Shown: one piece after another, positions 1 to 10,743 of the stretch
How the letters are laid out: each line of letters starts with the position of its first letter
Position numbering within the stretch: position 1 is the first letter of the stretch
Assembly: GCA_014529385.2 (NCBI GenBank)
Contig: CM043959.1
Location: 15,572,809 to 15,636,808, forward strand
DNA length: 64,000 bases
Origin: Adiantum capillus-veneris
Taxonomy: Eukaryota; Streptophyta; Polypodiopsida; Polypodiales; Pteridaceae
Direction: 5' to 3'
The notes under the pieces: model-generated
The model's database searches: none
What the model saw: only the letters and a program-made list of their open reading frames with translations
What the model was told of the DNA's origin: nothing
Made by a program: the position numbers and the translations under genes

Positions 1-541
1 CTACAAACAGAGCTCATCTTAGTGGAATTATTCGGAAGCTTAGTAGAAACCTTCACAGCTAAATTGGGCCGATCTGATCCCGCTACCAACTGATACAAAA
101 AGCACATCAAAGCAGTACTATAATCGGTAAGTTTGGGCCTACAGAATCAGCCTAGTCCCAGCACTAGTGCAATTTTTGCAGCACACCCCAAACCGATTGA
201 TACCTTAGTGCGCAAACTTAGCCCCCAGATTGGTAATTGGAAGAAAAACAAAGGGCTAAAAACGGCAATAATCGTAGGGAAGTAGGCTGTAGCACATATT
301 CAAGGACTTATCAACCCATTTCGAAGCTCCAGGCAGACTCAATCCCACAATTGAAAAAAGCTACATGTCAACCAACACACAGCACAACCTACACAACACA
401 CTTGCGCGTGTGTACACAGACTCTTTGTTATTACAATATCTCGATTGTATCGCCTACAACAAGCCCAATTGCCCAGAAAAAACCAAAGGTGACTCCAGTA
501 AGAGCTTTGGATTATAACCATTTTGTTTGGGTTGGATGCCA
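1..541. other. Unassigned flank, no recognisable gene
   Basis: I see no convincing protein homology, RNA gene or LTR end here. The open frames are short and overlap on both strands without conserved motifs. The stretch lies beyond the probable outer end of the copia LTR that follows and may be its host sequence or another decayed repeat. Confidence 0.4.
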
Positions 542-908
542 TGTTAGCAACTTCATGTCAACTGCCACATCATTAAAATCTGCCATGTCATAAAAAAGGA
601 AAGAGCAGGGAGCACACAGAGAGGAGACTGAAGGAACGAAGAGGGCACATAGGATAGGAAATAAAACAAAATGTGAGAGGGAGAGAATGACCCAAGAGCA
701 ATAACTTGAGAGAGTTCTCATACAAGAATGAGGGGCGGAGGGACATTTATATACTAATGTAAGTGACCTAAATTCCTGCGTAATAAACTGCCACATCTAC
801 AAATAATGACACATAGCAAAAACACCTAGTAATGTGCCACATCAGCATAAAACCTAATAAATGGGTAAAATGGGCAAAAGATGCATATGCCATTATGGCC
901 ATACAACA
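542..908 (-). repeat. Probable copia LTR (3' LTR of a minus-strand element)
   Basis: On the minus strand a unit starts TGTTGTATGG at 908, directly after a purine tract and the end of copia coding sequence, which is how a 3' LTR is placed. A TATA-like TATATAAAT lies on the minus strand around 746-755. The outer end is set at 542 because TAACA there pairs with the TGTT start as an LTR terminal inverted repeat. That outer limit is a guess and no target duplication could be confirmed. Confidence 0.45.
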
Positions 909-1020
909 CTTCCCTTTCAACACCAGATAGGGTGGTCCAATTTCACATCGCTGAAGAAGATAATATGGTCTAGGTCGAGGTAGAGGCTTGGTGAGAAGTC
1001 TGTAGGATTGTCAATGGTTG
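905..1020 (-). pseudogene. Ty1/copia RNase H C-terminal remnant
   Basis: Read on the minus strand, the sequence encodes the end of a copia polyprotein: an Asp-Asn-Pro-Thr-Asp start, then LTKPLPRPRPYYLLQRCEIG, matching the well-known tail of copia RNase H (ADxxTKPLP type). The frame continues into the polypurine tract, as usual in plant copia elements. Only about 38 codons remain because the family A LTR begins at 1037, so A1 probably landed in this copia coding region. This is the only copia sequence I recognise here. Confidence 0.7.
909..920 (-). other. Copia polypurine tract
   Basis: The minus strand reads TTGAAAGGGAAG immediately before the LTR start at 908. This is a typical primer site for plus-strand DNA synthesis and fixes the orientation of the copia remnant. 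Confidence 0.6.
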
Positions 1021-1036
1021 TCAATGGGGGGACAAT

Positions 1037-2058
1037 TGTCACGTGCACATCTAACCCTATGTGCATGTGGACAAGCTGTTCCTACTTCTAGGGTTTAGGA
1101 AGCCTAGGAAGTGTTCTCGAAACCTTGTGAGCCTGTACGTGGGCCGTGCATGTCCAAGCACTTAGCGTAGTTGCATACCCTCTAATTGCACACCTAGCAT
1201 GAGAATGTTTTACCACCGCATGAACCCAAAGTTGCAGGGCATATGAACCACCTCTTATGAAGTCTTTTTTTAAAGTGACCTTTAAATTATGAATCGTGGA
1301 GGTTTGCTTGATGCTGCTCGACCCAGGAATTGGCTGGTATAAAGGGAGGCCTTGGCGCATGAGAAGAAGCAGAAAAGCAAGAAGGAGAGCACAATGAAAG
1401 TCAAGTGCAGCAGGCCCTCTGAGCGTTTCTCAAGCAACAAGCATCAGCGTTTTTTAAAAAGCTCAGAGTTTTGGAGTTTCAAGACCAGCGTTTTTCAGCC
1501 TTGGCCATTTCGTCAGCAGTTCAGCCCCATCCTTGCGGTACCACCCCGTCCGCAACAGTTTCCCTCGCCAGATTTCTCCCAGCGCTATCAGTTCAGCCAG
1601 CGTTTTCAGAATTCAGCCCTTGATTTCAGATTTCAGCCCATCAGTTTTCAGCATAGCCTCGCCGTCGCCAACAGTTGCAGATATCAAACCTAGCGTTTTT
1701 CATTTTCAGCCCTCTGTCTTCGTCATCGTCATCGTCGACATCGTCATTGACATTGTCGTTGTTGACATCCTCGTCATCAAGTACCACAACATCTAGAAGC
1801 ATTGTACTAGACCTTTGTGCAATCTAAAGCAAATACCTCTCTAGCAATAGAGGGGGGGCCCTTGGAACCCCATTTGGTGTCGTCTCTTTTCTCTCTCTGT
1901 AGCACTCTTGCACTCTCCCTCACAGTTTGCATCCCACTCTCTCTTGTTTTGGTCATTGCACATTCTCTCACTAAGCACGGAAGGCTCTCCCTTACGCTAA
2001 GTAAAAAGGAACCTTGAGTATCACTGATCACCATCATTCACTTCTGCTGCACATTACG
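1037..2058 (+). repeat. 5' LTR of family A element A1
   Basis: The LTR starts TGTCACGTGCACATC and ends just before an initiator-Met primer-binding site. It is homologous over its length to LTRs at 17451, 22619 and 53149, including the 'cagcgttttt' repeats and CGTCGTC-rich stretch. The start and the PBS are clear; the exact last base is uncertain because the terminal ACA has decayed. Confidence 0.85.
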
Positions 2059-2059
2059 T

Positions 2060-2071
2060 TGGTATCAGAGC
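2060..2071 (+). other. A1 primer-binding site (tRNA-iMet)
   Basis: TGGTATCAGAGC, the standard plant initiator-Met tRNA complement, one or two bases after the LTR. It would prime minus-strand DNA synthesis and confirms that the LTR at 1037 is a 5' LTR. Confidence 0.9.
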
Positions 2072-2511
2072 TCTTTGGAAGTGTTCGGTATCATCACTCA
2101 AGAAAAGAACCACAAGAATGTTTTTTGCTTGTTGTGGTCATACGTAACCCAAGACCACTTGGGCGCGTCGATCCCTAATCTGTGTTTTTGAAGAGTGGCA
2201 AGTAACCCAAGAAAGAAGGGCTTGTCCACCCTTCCCTCGTTCCTCTTTTCCACTCATTGAGAGAGGACCTTGCACTTAGCGACACGCCAATCGACATGGG
2301 GTGGAAAAAAGCAACCTTGGTGTGAGCGCAAGGCCGCTAAGGGGTACACCTGCATGAAGAGTCGAGCTTGGGTAAGAGAAAAGCCTTTTTAAACGCAGAT
2401 TGCAAGCCAAGAACTCAAGAACCTCATGACCCTCAAGAACTCAAAGCACCTCAAGAACTCAAAAACCCCAAGTACCCAAGAATTCAGTGCACGGTCATCA
2501 CCCGAAGCAAA
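2072..2511 (+). other. A1 untranslated leader
   Basis: Sequence between the PBS and the first plausible gag ATG. It is homologous to the A2 leader (18650-19073) and includes the 'ctcaagaacctcaag' short repeats. No separate gene is seen. Confidence 0.6.
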
Positions 2512-4195
2512 ATGGATACTTTGCGTGAAGATGATGAGAGTGGATTTGGAGAAGACAAAGTTTCTACACCAGGAGGATTGTTCCCCGATCCCCCCCCATC
2601 CCCATCTATGCCACGGATTGCACCAAACCCTATGGAGACTTTGGTCAAGTCGATGATGGACATGATACTACAACAAGAGGCGCATGGCAGCCATGGAGCT
2701 TGAGCGTGAGCAAGCATGCATGGCGGCCAAAGAACGAAGGGCAACTATGGAGCTCGAGCGTGAGAAAGCACGTGAGGCTCAACGTATAGCGGCCGGAAAA
2801 AAGCGAGCGGCTCTAGATTTAGAGCAGGAGGTGCAAAGGGATCAACGCATGCAAGAGTTGATCCTACAAGTTCTCAACCCCAAGACCGAGCCACTCAAAG
2901 AAGCAGGTGAATCTTCCAATAGCACAGGTAGAGGCGACGATTCCAACAATCCAACCATTGAGAAGTCGACGTTTAGTAAGTATGACGGTAAGATGAATTC
3001 TTCTGTGATTCATTCGTGGTTGCATCAATTCAATGCTTACTTTGCGACTAACAAGAAAACAAGTAACAATAAAGTTTTGATGACTGCTATGTATCTAGGA
3101 GAGGATGCCATTAATTGGTATCAAGCTTAGCAGGAGTCACAGTTGGCTAAGCACCTTGAGCATACTGAGGAAGACGTTCTCCTCTCTCTAAGCTTGAGCG
3201 ACTTCCAAGACAAGCTCAAGGCTCGCTTCATGCCACCTTAGGACCTAGATCGGTTAAAAGAAGATTGGCGTGGTCTCAAGCAAAATGGATCTCCTGTCAT
3301 GTCTTTGTCTAACCGTATTTTGCAGATTGGCGTCCAATTGCGCAAATCGGATGCCGAAAGAAAGGAGGCTTTCCTTTTCAAGTTAGACGAGTACATCAAG
3401 TTTGATGTGCAAGTCTTTAGCCCTACAGACTACAACACGGAAGTGGCAATTGCTCTCGCCCAAGAAATGAAGCACAACGAAGGCAAGCCTAAGGAGACTA
3501 AGGTCTCAAAGTACCTCTCAGAACCCTCAGAACCCAACGAATGGTAAGAACGATAAGACCAATGGTAAGCATAACGGTAACTCTTCTTCTCAATCTTCTT
3601 CCACACCTAGAGCACAGAACTCTCACAATGAATCCAAGGGAAAGAACAAATCTCAAGATAAACCTAAGTTAACACCTGACGGAAAATCTGCTCAAGGAAT
3701 TGTAGGAGGATGATTAACTCTAGAAGAAAGAGCCGCTTATGGCAAAGAAGGAAGATGCTATCGATGTCACACTAAGGGTCATGTTAAGAAAGATTGCCTA
3801 AGAAAGCACCACCAAAAGCATCCACAGAATCCACATCTTTTGTTAGTACTTTGATTAACCCCAAAAGTACACAACATGTCTCTGATGAGCACCTTGATGA
3901 GTCTCTCTTTAAGTGTTATGGGCATGTGAATGGTCAACGTGTTGTGGTCTTGTTTGACTTTGGAAGTATGCATGATGTGGTCAATGATTCTCATGTAAAA
4001 AGGGCTCGCCTAGAAGCTCTTCCAGCATCTCCTATCGAGGTGTCTGGATTCGCTCCTGACATGCACTCTTTACTCACGCATGAATGTCCTAGTGTGTTAG
4101 TCTCTATTCAGCAAGCATCTTTTTGTCGAAAATTTGTTGTTCTCCTCTCTCAAGATGTAATATGATTTTCAGCATTAAATGGTTTCGTAAGCATG
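2512..4195 (+). pseudogene. A1 gag-protease, broken, 3' end removed by C1
   Basis: In several frames this encodes an N-terminal Pro-rich segment, a Glu/Arg-rich coiled coil (about 2684-2860), a Retrotrans_gag-like capsid region (AYFATNKK, AINWYQA, KLKARFMPP), a CCHC zinc knuckle (CYRC-GH-KKDC, about 3757-3797) and a retropepsin-like region (VVLFDFGSMHDVV around 3945). The protease active-site triad reads D-F-G rather than DSG or DTG. There are stops at 3128-3130 (TGG to TAG against A2) and 3239-3241, plus frameshifts. The frame is cut at 4195 by the C1 LTR; in A2 the same sequence continues. No RT follows in this family. Confidence 0.8.
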
Positions 4196-4770
4196 TGTCA
4201 CAAAGTGATGACGTGGCTGCCCGAAACCCTAATTTTGCCAAAAACCCTAACCCTAAAAAGACTGCCAAAAAATGCTGACGTGGCAATGCTACAGCGGCAA
4301 CTTGCTTTTTGCGGCAGTTTTTGACAGTTTTTGGGCGATGCTTTTTATGCTACGCAATTGAAGAAAGAGAGAGAGCTTTTGTTTGCTTTATTCCCTCTCA
4401 AGTGAGAAAGAGAGAGAAATGGTGAAAAGCAGAAGGCTTTTGCTTTATTTTAAAAGCTTTTGATTTTCAGCTTTTGAAGCTTTTTGGGGCTCCCTTGTAC
4501 TCTTTAAATAAGTGGGTAGGCCACTCACAACTCACAGCATTTGGACGCAGAGTCTGAGTGTGAGCGCCTGCCCGCACTCTTGTACTTTGAACTCAGATTA
4601 ATACAAAAAGAAATACCGAAAGGGGCGCCAGTCTTTGGGGCCAATATCTCTAGGCACGGAACCCCGCAGGGCTAGTGTTGAATCAATTGTGAAACTGTGA
4701 ATTGTATTTGAAGTGATTATTTGGTGCTATCGTGGTAGATTCTTGACTTGGAGTGTCCAAGTTTATTACA
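4196..4770 (+). repeat. 5' LTR of family C element C1
   Basis: Starts TGTCACAAAGTGATGACGTGG and ends TTACA, 1 bp before an iMet primer site. It is homologous to LTRs at 8548, 14725, 16978 and (minus) 43291. It carries telobox motifs near 4217-4255, a TTTAAATA box at 4503-4510 and a GAAATACCG/GGGGCGCCAGTC block near 4612. C1 lies inside A1 protease sequence; the downstream duplication is lost. Confidence 0.9.
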
Positions 4771-4771
4771 G

Positions 4772-4783
4772 TGGTATCAGAGC
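4772..4783 (+). other. C1 primer-binding site (tRNA-iMet)
   Basis: TGGTATCAGAGC one base after the LTR end, complementary to the 3' end of plant initiator-Met tRNA. Confidence 0.9.
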
Positions 4784-4841
4784 ATGGCCGATTTCTCTTC
4801 TACAGGAAATCCGGTCCCTAATTTTTTTTCCCGCGGCACGT

Positions 4842-6463
4842 ATGGCTTCAGGCAAAGATCAGTCGACTCCCTCTGCATCCGGAGATGCGGGAAGGGATCA
4901 CAACGAAGATTCTGGCAAGGAGTATGGCCCGCCTCAGCCTACTCAGGCGGAGCGTCGAGAGATGGAGCGTCGTCAATCGATCAGCGATGCAACAAAGATG
5001 ATGCTCAATTTTGCGAAGGACCCAAAATTTGCAAAATATATGAGCGAGACTTCTTTTCAGGAAGTGCACGAGCAGTGGCAGAAAACCACCCCACCACCCC
5101 CGAACCCCGCTCTCAAGAAACCTTCTGCTCACAAGAAATATTCAGAGAAGGAATTAGAAGAGGTGGTTGATGCACAGATTGCTCAACTTTTTGACCGTGC
5201 AGAACAAAGCTAAAAAGCAGGGCAAAAAGCAGAAGAAAGGCACTGACTTCCTGGGTTCTTTTTTGGGTCATCAGTCGACATTTGATAAGGCAAAGAAACA
5301 GAATAAGCGTGTTCGATTTGAAGGAGTACCCAATTCTTCTTCTTCTTCTTCTTCTTCTTCTTCTTCTGATAGTTCTTCGAGCTCTTCAGATTCGAGCGAA
5401 GAAGACAGAAAAGGCAAAAAAGTGAAGCAAGAAACAACGCTTCGGAAAGGGCAAGAAAAAGGCAAAGAAGTCTAAATCTCGCCCAGTGAGAGACAGTTCT
5501 ACGGAGGACTCGTCTACAGACAGTTCAGACTCTGATGAGAGCAACTTTTATGCGAAAAAGAAGAATTTTTACAAAGCGAACTAGGATGACTTTCTCGAAG
5601 ACAAAAGCAAGAAAGTCCGAGAATTTAAGGAAGGTGGACAGTCAATTAAATTTGATACGTTTTCGGGATATAGAGATGCTTGGAAGGCTTTGTCTTTTGT
5701 ACAGCAGTTTGACATCGCTTTCGCGGGAGGACGCTACTCCGAGCACTCTTAAGATTCGGAGAGCTGCCTCTTACTTTAAAGGGAATGCTCGAACTTGGTG
5801 GTCCACGCTTCTTTTAAACAAGCCTCCGCCAGTTAAATGGCTGAAATTCAAGAGGCTTTTTATTTCTTCTTGGCTGACTCAAGAGTATGAACGTGATATA
5901 CGAACTGCTTGGAACCATCTTCCGATGACCAAGAAAAATACAGTGGACGCTTATTGCGAGAGATTCTGGAGCTCTTTTCTACCCGCCTCTTCATTCAAGA
6001 AGATCTCATTTAGAGAACAGATTGAGCGGTTTACCTTGGGTCTACCTACAGAGATCCGAGATCATTGCTTGGAACAGAAGTCAGCTTCTATTCAGAAGTT
6101 GATGAGTCATGCGAAACGGGGTTTTGCCATTCACTTTGGCAGTCTAATCTACCCCACCGATGAGGTCATGACACAAAGCCGAACAGACTTCGACGAATGA
6201 AAGTAGAAAGAGAGAGCAACTCAGAAAAGAAAGATGCACGACCCAAGCTTACTCCTCAGGAGCGGGCTCGCTTCATCAGGGAGGGTAAGTGCTTTGGATG
6301 CGGGGAACATGGACATATCTCCGGGAAGTGCCCTAGCAAGGCACCGAATGAACAGGATGAAGAAAGGCCAGAAAGTTCTAAAGCAGCTGAGAGACGTTGC
6401 ACAAAGGCAGATAAAAAGCAGAACTGGTACCACATTGCGTGGGGCCTGAACAAAATCAAATGA
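4842..6463 (+). pseudogene. C1 gag (capsid and nucleocapsid), frameshifted
   Basis: The ATG at 4842 (MASGKDQSTPSASGD) starts a gag homologous to C2. In order: hydrophilic N-terminus, Lys-rich basic patch, a poly-Ser/acidic linker coded by a TTC repeat, a Retrotrans_gag core (TFSGY, RRAASYFKGNARTWWSTLL), and a CCHC knuckle (CFGCGEHGHISGKC, about 6292-6333). It is spread over at least four frames (4842-5213, 5167-5475, 5535-6200, 6197-6463), so it is dead. The protein would have packaged element RNA in cytoplasmic particles. Confidence 0.85.
5334..5366 (+). repeat. (TTC)n microsatellite in C1 gag
   Basis: Eleven uninterrupted TTC units encode the poly-serine tract of gag. The C2 counterpart near 9670-9688 is shorter and interrupted, so length varies between copies. 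Confidence 0.9.
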
Positions 6464-7007
6464 ATGAAAGTACAAACTTTGCTGCTTCTAGAGCAAAGTG
6501 AAAGATCAGGAAGCTCTTTTGAAGGAGCCAAGGCCAACTTCTTTTGACTTGGGATTGGTGGCTCAATTTGGAATTACGCCCGACAGGCTGAGGCCACAGG
6601 CGGAGGTAGTTCGAGTGGCACCTGGACGGGATGTTGCCATTACACCGAGCATTGGCAAACTCCGTTTGCAATGACAGGGGTGTTTTAGGGCACGTGGAAT
6701 GACGTTCTACTCGAAATCCCTTGTGGTTGACTACCGGGCCGAGAATGCGACATTGACAAATGAAGGGCTCAGAGATTGTACTTGATGAATTTCAGTTTCT
6801 TTACTCACTTTTTTTTGAGAGAGAACTGAACGATGGATGAAGGTTGAATATGTTTTGACCTGAACAAAAGCACGCCAAGATTTTCTCCACAGTCATGCCA
6901 ATTGCTTTTCAGAGGGCCTGTCAGGCGAGTTACCGCCCGCTCGTCTTGAAGATCATACCATTGATCTGATACCTGGAAGCACACCACCGAACCGGCCACC
7001 TTACCAT
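6464..7007 (+). pseudogene. C1 protease remnant, heavily deleted
   Basis: Short matches to the C2 protease survive: an LGLVAQFGI-like piece near 6550, the IGKL-like strand near 6650, and the [13 protein letters not shown] linker just before RT (about 6945-6980). The catalytic FFDG region and the GIPW flap region are lost or unreadable. No function can be claimed. Confidence 0.65.
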
Positions 7008-7709
7008 GTGAGCCGAGCACAGAATGAAGAGATTATGAACCAAGTGAAAGACCTCTTGGAAAAGGGTCTTGTCCAGCCTAGTACTTCATCGTATTGCTCT
7101 CCAGTGTTGTTGGTTTTGAAGAAAGACGGATCTTGGAGAATGTGCATTGATTATAGAGCTCTCAACAAAATCACCATCAAGAACAGATTTCTGATTCCTG
7201 ATATACTCGACAGATTACAGGGATCCTCGTGCTTTAGCAGGATTGATCTGAAGAGTGGATATCATTAGATCAGAATCGCGCCGGGAGACGTCTACAAGAT
7301 AGCTTTTCGGACTACTTTTGGGTTATTTGAGTTTTTGGTGATGCCTTTTGGCTTAACCAATGCTCCTGCGACATTTAACCGGATGATGGACATGATTTTT
7401 CGAGAGTACAAGCTATTTGTTGGCCCTTTCTTTGACAATATCATCGTTTTCTCCAAGAATGAGGCAGAACATAGAGATCATCTGCTTCAGGTCTTTCAGG
7501 CATTACCAGATCGCAAGTTAGTGATTAATGCAAAGAAAAGTGAATTTTTCCTACCAAAAATGTACTTTTTGGGACACATTGTCTCAGCAGCGGGAGTGCA
7601 AATGCATCCGGCCAAGATAGAGACTATCCGTGATTGGCCCGATTTGAAGAATGTCCATGAAGTTAGAAGCTTCTTGGGACTGTGTTCGTACTACAGGCGG
7701 TTCATTTGA
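7008..7709 (+). pseudogene. C1 reverse transcriptase, broken
   Basis: Ty3/gypsy RT with [64 protein letters not shown] and LGHIVSAAGV in the normal order. TAG at 7266-7268 replaces the Gln of the usual HQIRI motif; C2 has the same stop at the same place. The catalytic FFDD box reads FFDN (about 7432-7443), which alone should abolish polymerase activity. The thumb ends FLGLCSYYRRFI before a stop at 7707. Confidence 0.9.
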
Positions 7710-8343
7710 AAGTTTGTAGAGGTTGCTTCCCCTTTGCATATCTTGACACAGAAAGGAGTCCCTTTCTCGTGGGAACCCACAGAAGTGACTGCCTTTCAGG
7801 AATTGAAAAAGAATTTGACTACAGGACCAATTTTTTACTTTGCCAGATTTGCAGAAGTCGTTTGATGTATATTGTGATGTTCGTGGTCGTAGTCTAGATA
7901 TGGTCTTAATGTTTGTGGTCGTAGTCTAGATATGGTCTTAATGCAAGAAGGCGAATGTCATTGCCTACGAGAGCCGATTGTTTTCAAGGCCGGAATTGAC
8001 AGAACAGATATGTGAGAAAGAGCTTTTGGTGGCTATTCATGCTTTTATTCAGTGGCGACATTACCTACTCGGAGTCGATTTTACGATTTTTATAGTTGAT
8101 GGGAGTTTATGCTACTTCGCAGTTATCGGAAAAAGCAGATGCGGTACGCAAACATCTTGTCACGGTTTACTTCTGGATTGTCCATGTGCATGGACAAAAG
8201 AAATTGGTGGCAAATATTTTGTCCTGAAAGCCGTTGGTTCTGGCTATTCCCGCAATACATCATAGAAACTTCAGGTATTGGCTGGTTAGTACGCCACAGA
8301 TACAGATTTTGCAAATGTATTCCGTTGAATACAAAAAGGGGAG
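7710..8343 (+). pseudogene. C1 RNase H, broken
   Basis: Out-of-frame pieces match the gypsy RNase H of C2 and C3: the PLHILTQKGVPFSW-like start, an AYESRLFSRPE piece, EKELLVAIHAF (7999-8050), then a degraded region where the TDHQxLRYF and ADALSR motifs should be. A short local duplication (about 7880-7950, 'tggtcgtagtctagatatggtcttaatg') disrupts the first Asp motif. Confidence 0.8.
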
Positions 8344-8547
8344 ATGGTAGCGGACTATTCCATTCGGGATAGCTACTTGATGAAGAAAACCATGTTGTGC
8401 GTTGCACAGCTGTTGAGGGAAAAGGTTATGACTGAATGCCACCGTCCGCCTTTTACGGGTCACCGCGGCATTGCTACCACCTTGAAAGGGGTAGAGAGAT
8501 ACTTCTTTTGGCAGAGACTCAAGAAGGATGTGGAAGAGTTTGTGCGC
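8344..8547 (+). pseudogene. C1 integrase N-terminal zinc domain, interrupted by C2
   Basis: The frame encodes the HHCC domain start (CHRPPFTGHRGIATTLKG, ERYFFWQRLKKDVEEFVRC). The reading stops at 8547, where the C2 LTR begins inside the domain before the second Cys pair. The integrase continues after C2 at 15375 (QYARRSS/VCQKVK-like), so C1 and C2 are clearly nested. Confidence 0.85.
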
Positions 8548-9137
8548 TGTCACAAAGTGATGACGTGGCTACCGACAGCAGAAACCCTAATTTCTGGAAA
8601 CCCTAACCCTAACTGCTGGCTGAAACCCTAAAGTGGCTGGAAACCCTAAAAGCAGGTGGAAAATGCCACGTAGCAGTAGTGTATGGATTTCCAGATTTTA
8701 CGGAGGTGGAAAAAAAGCCCAGCCTAGCAACGCAAATTGGCATGCTTTTTGGCTACGCTTTGGAGATAGAGAGAGAAAGGGAATACTTGCTTTATTTGTT
8801 TGCTCTCTTGAGAGAGAGAGAAATTGCTTTTGAACTGAAAGCTTTCGGGGCTCTGCTTTTGGACATCCCTTGTAATCTTTAAATACGCGGTGAGGGGCTC
8901 ACTCTGCAACATCTGGACGCAGAGTCTGAGAGTGAAACCCTAACCGCTCTTTGTACTTTGACATTCATTTAATACATAAAGAAATATCGAAAGGGACGCT
9001 AGTCTTTGGGGCCAATGTCTCTAGGCACGGAACTTCGCCGGGCCAGTGCAAATCTATTGTGATCTGTGAATTGTTTTGAAGTGGTTATTTGGTGCTGTCG
9101 CGATTGATTCTTGACTTGGAGTGTCCAAGTTTGTACC
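8548..9137 (+). repeat. 5' LTR of complete element C2
   Basis: TGTCACAAAGTGATGACGTGG to just before the iMet PBS. Preceded by TGCGC (8543-8547); the 3' LTR is followed by TGCAC (15375-15379), a target duplication with one change. It has four AAACCCTAA teloboxes (about 8581-8651) and TTTAAATA at about 8878-8885. It is about 60 bp shorter than the 3' LTR, mainly from a missing telobox segment. Confidence 0.92.
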
Positions 9138-9138
9138 G

Positions 9139-9150
9139 TGGTATCAGAGC
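9139..9150 (+). other. C2 primer-binding site (tRNA-iMet)
   Basis: TGGTATCAGAGC one base after the 5' LTR. Confidence 0.9.
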
Positions 9151-9210
9151 ACGGCCGATTTCTCTTCTACGGGAAATCCGATCCCCAATTTTTTTTTTTC
9201 CGTGGCACCT

Positions 9211-10677
9211 ATGGCTTCACGCAAGGATCAGTCGACTCCCTCTGCATCTGGAGATGCGGGCAGGGATCACAACGAAGATTCCGTCAGAGAGTACAGCCCG
9301 CCTCGGCCTACTCGGGCGGAGCGACGAGAGATGGAGCATCGTCAATTGATTGGCAAAGGACCCAAAATTTGCAAAGTATATGAGCGAGACTTCTTTTCAG
9401 GAAGTGCATGAGCAGTGGCAGAAAACCACTACACCACCCCCGAAACCCGCTCTCAAGAAACCTTCTGCTCACAAGAAATATTCAGAGAAGGAATTACAAG
9501 AGGTGGTTGATGCATGGATTGCTCAGCTTTTTGACGCGCAAAGGAAAGCCAAAAAGCACGGCAAAAAGCAGAAGAAAGGCACTGACTCCCCAGGTTATTT
9601 GGGTCGTCAGTTGACATTTGACAAAGCAAAGAAACAGAAGAAGCGTGTTCACTTTGAAGGAGTACCCAGTTCTTCTTCTTCTTCTTCCTACAGTTCTTCT
9701 AGCTCTTCAGATTCGAGCGAAGAAGATAGAAAAGGCAAAAAGCGAAGCAAGAAACAACGCTTCGGAAAGGGCAAGAAAAAGGCAAAGAAGGCTAAATCTC
9801 GCCCAGAGACTGACAGTTCTACTAAGGACTCGTCTACAAACAGCTCCGATTCCGATGCCGGAAACTTTTATGCGAACAAGAAGATTTTTTATAAAGCCAA
9901 CCAATATGACTTTCTCGAAGATAAAAGCAAGAAAGTCCGAGAGTTTAAGGAAGGTGGCCACTCGATCAAATTTGATACTTTTTCAGGATACTCAGATGCT
10001 TCGAAGGCTTTGTCTTTTATACAGCAATTTAAAATTGCTTTCGCGGGAGGATGCTACTCAGAGCACTCCAAGATTCGGAGAGCTGCCTCTTACTTTAAGG
10101 GGAATGCTCGCACTTGGTGGTCCACGCTTCTTTTAAATAAGACTGCGCCAGTTAAATGGCTGAAATTTAAGAAGCTTTTTATTTCTTCTTGGTTGATGCA
10201 AGAGTATGAAGAGATATACGAGCTGCTTGGAACCATCTTCGGATGACCAAGAAAGATACAATCAATGCTTATTGTGAGAGATTCTGGAGCTCTTTTCTAC
10301 CCGCCTCTTCATTCAAGAAGATCTCGTTCAGAGAATAGATTGAGCGGTTCACTTTGGGTCTACCCACAGAGATCCGAGATCACTGCTTGGAACAGAAGTC
10401 AGCTTCTATTCAGGAGTTGATGAGTCATACGAAGCGGGGCTTTGCCATTCACTCTGGCAGTCTGACCTACCCCACAGATGAGGCCATGACACCACGAGCC
10501 GAACAGACTTCTGGGAATGAAAGTAGAAAGAAAAAGAGCAACCCAGAGAAAAAGGATGCACGACCCAAGCTTACTCCTCAGGAGCGAGCTCGATTCATCA
10601 AGGAGGGGAAGTGCTCTGGATGCGGGGAACATGAACATATCTCCGCGAAGTGTCCTAAAAAGACACAGAAAGGATAG
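9211..10677 (+). pseudogene. C2 gag (capsid and nucleocapsid)
   Basis: ATG at 9211 (MASRKDQSTPSASGD). A deletion near 9350 shifts frame into the long 9350-10246 frame. Features in order: Pro-rich and Lys-rich N-terminus, poly-Ser plus SSDSSEEDRKGKK acidic/basic linker, then Retrotrans_gag core with TFSGYSDASKALSFIQQF and GNARTWWSTLLLNK. A second shift at about 10240 leads to the tail, with TAG at 10336-10338 (CAG in C1), and the CCHC knuckle CSGCGEHEHISAKC at 10612-10653. Role: RNA-binding shell protein of virus-like particles. Two shifts and a stop make it non-functional. Confidence 0.88.
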
Positions 10678-10743
10678 AATGATAAGGACGACGACAGGCC
10701 TGAGAGTTCGCGAGCAACTGAGGAACCTGGACGAGAAGGTAGG

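Noticed and set aside
237..593. 118-codon plus-strand frame near the window start
   Set aside because: No domain, codon texture or conservation, and it overlaps minus-strand frames of similar length; it runs into the probable copia LTR.
5210..5437. Poly-Lys frame on the minus strand (and a poly-Glu frame at 5271-5465)
   Set aside because: They are antisense readings of the TTC repeat in C1 gag, in the wrong orientation for the element.
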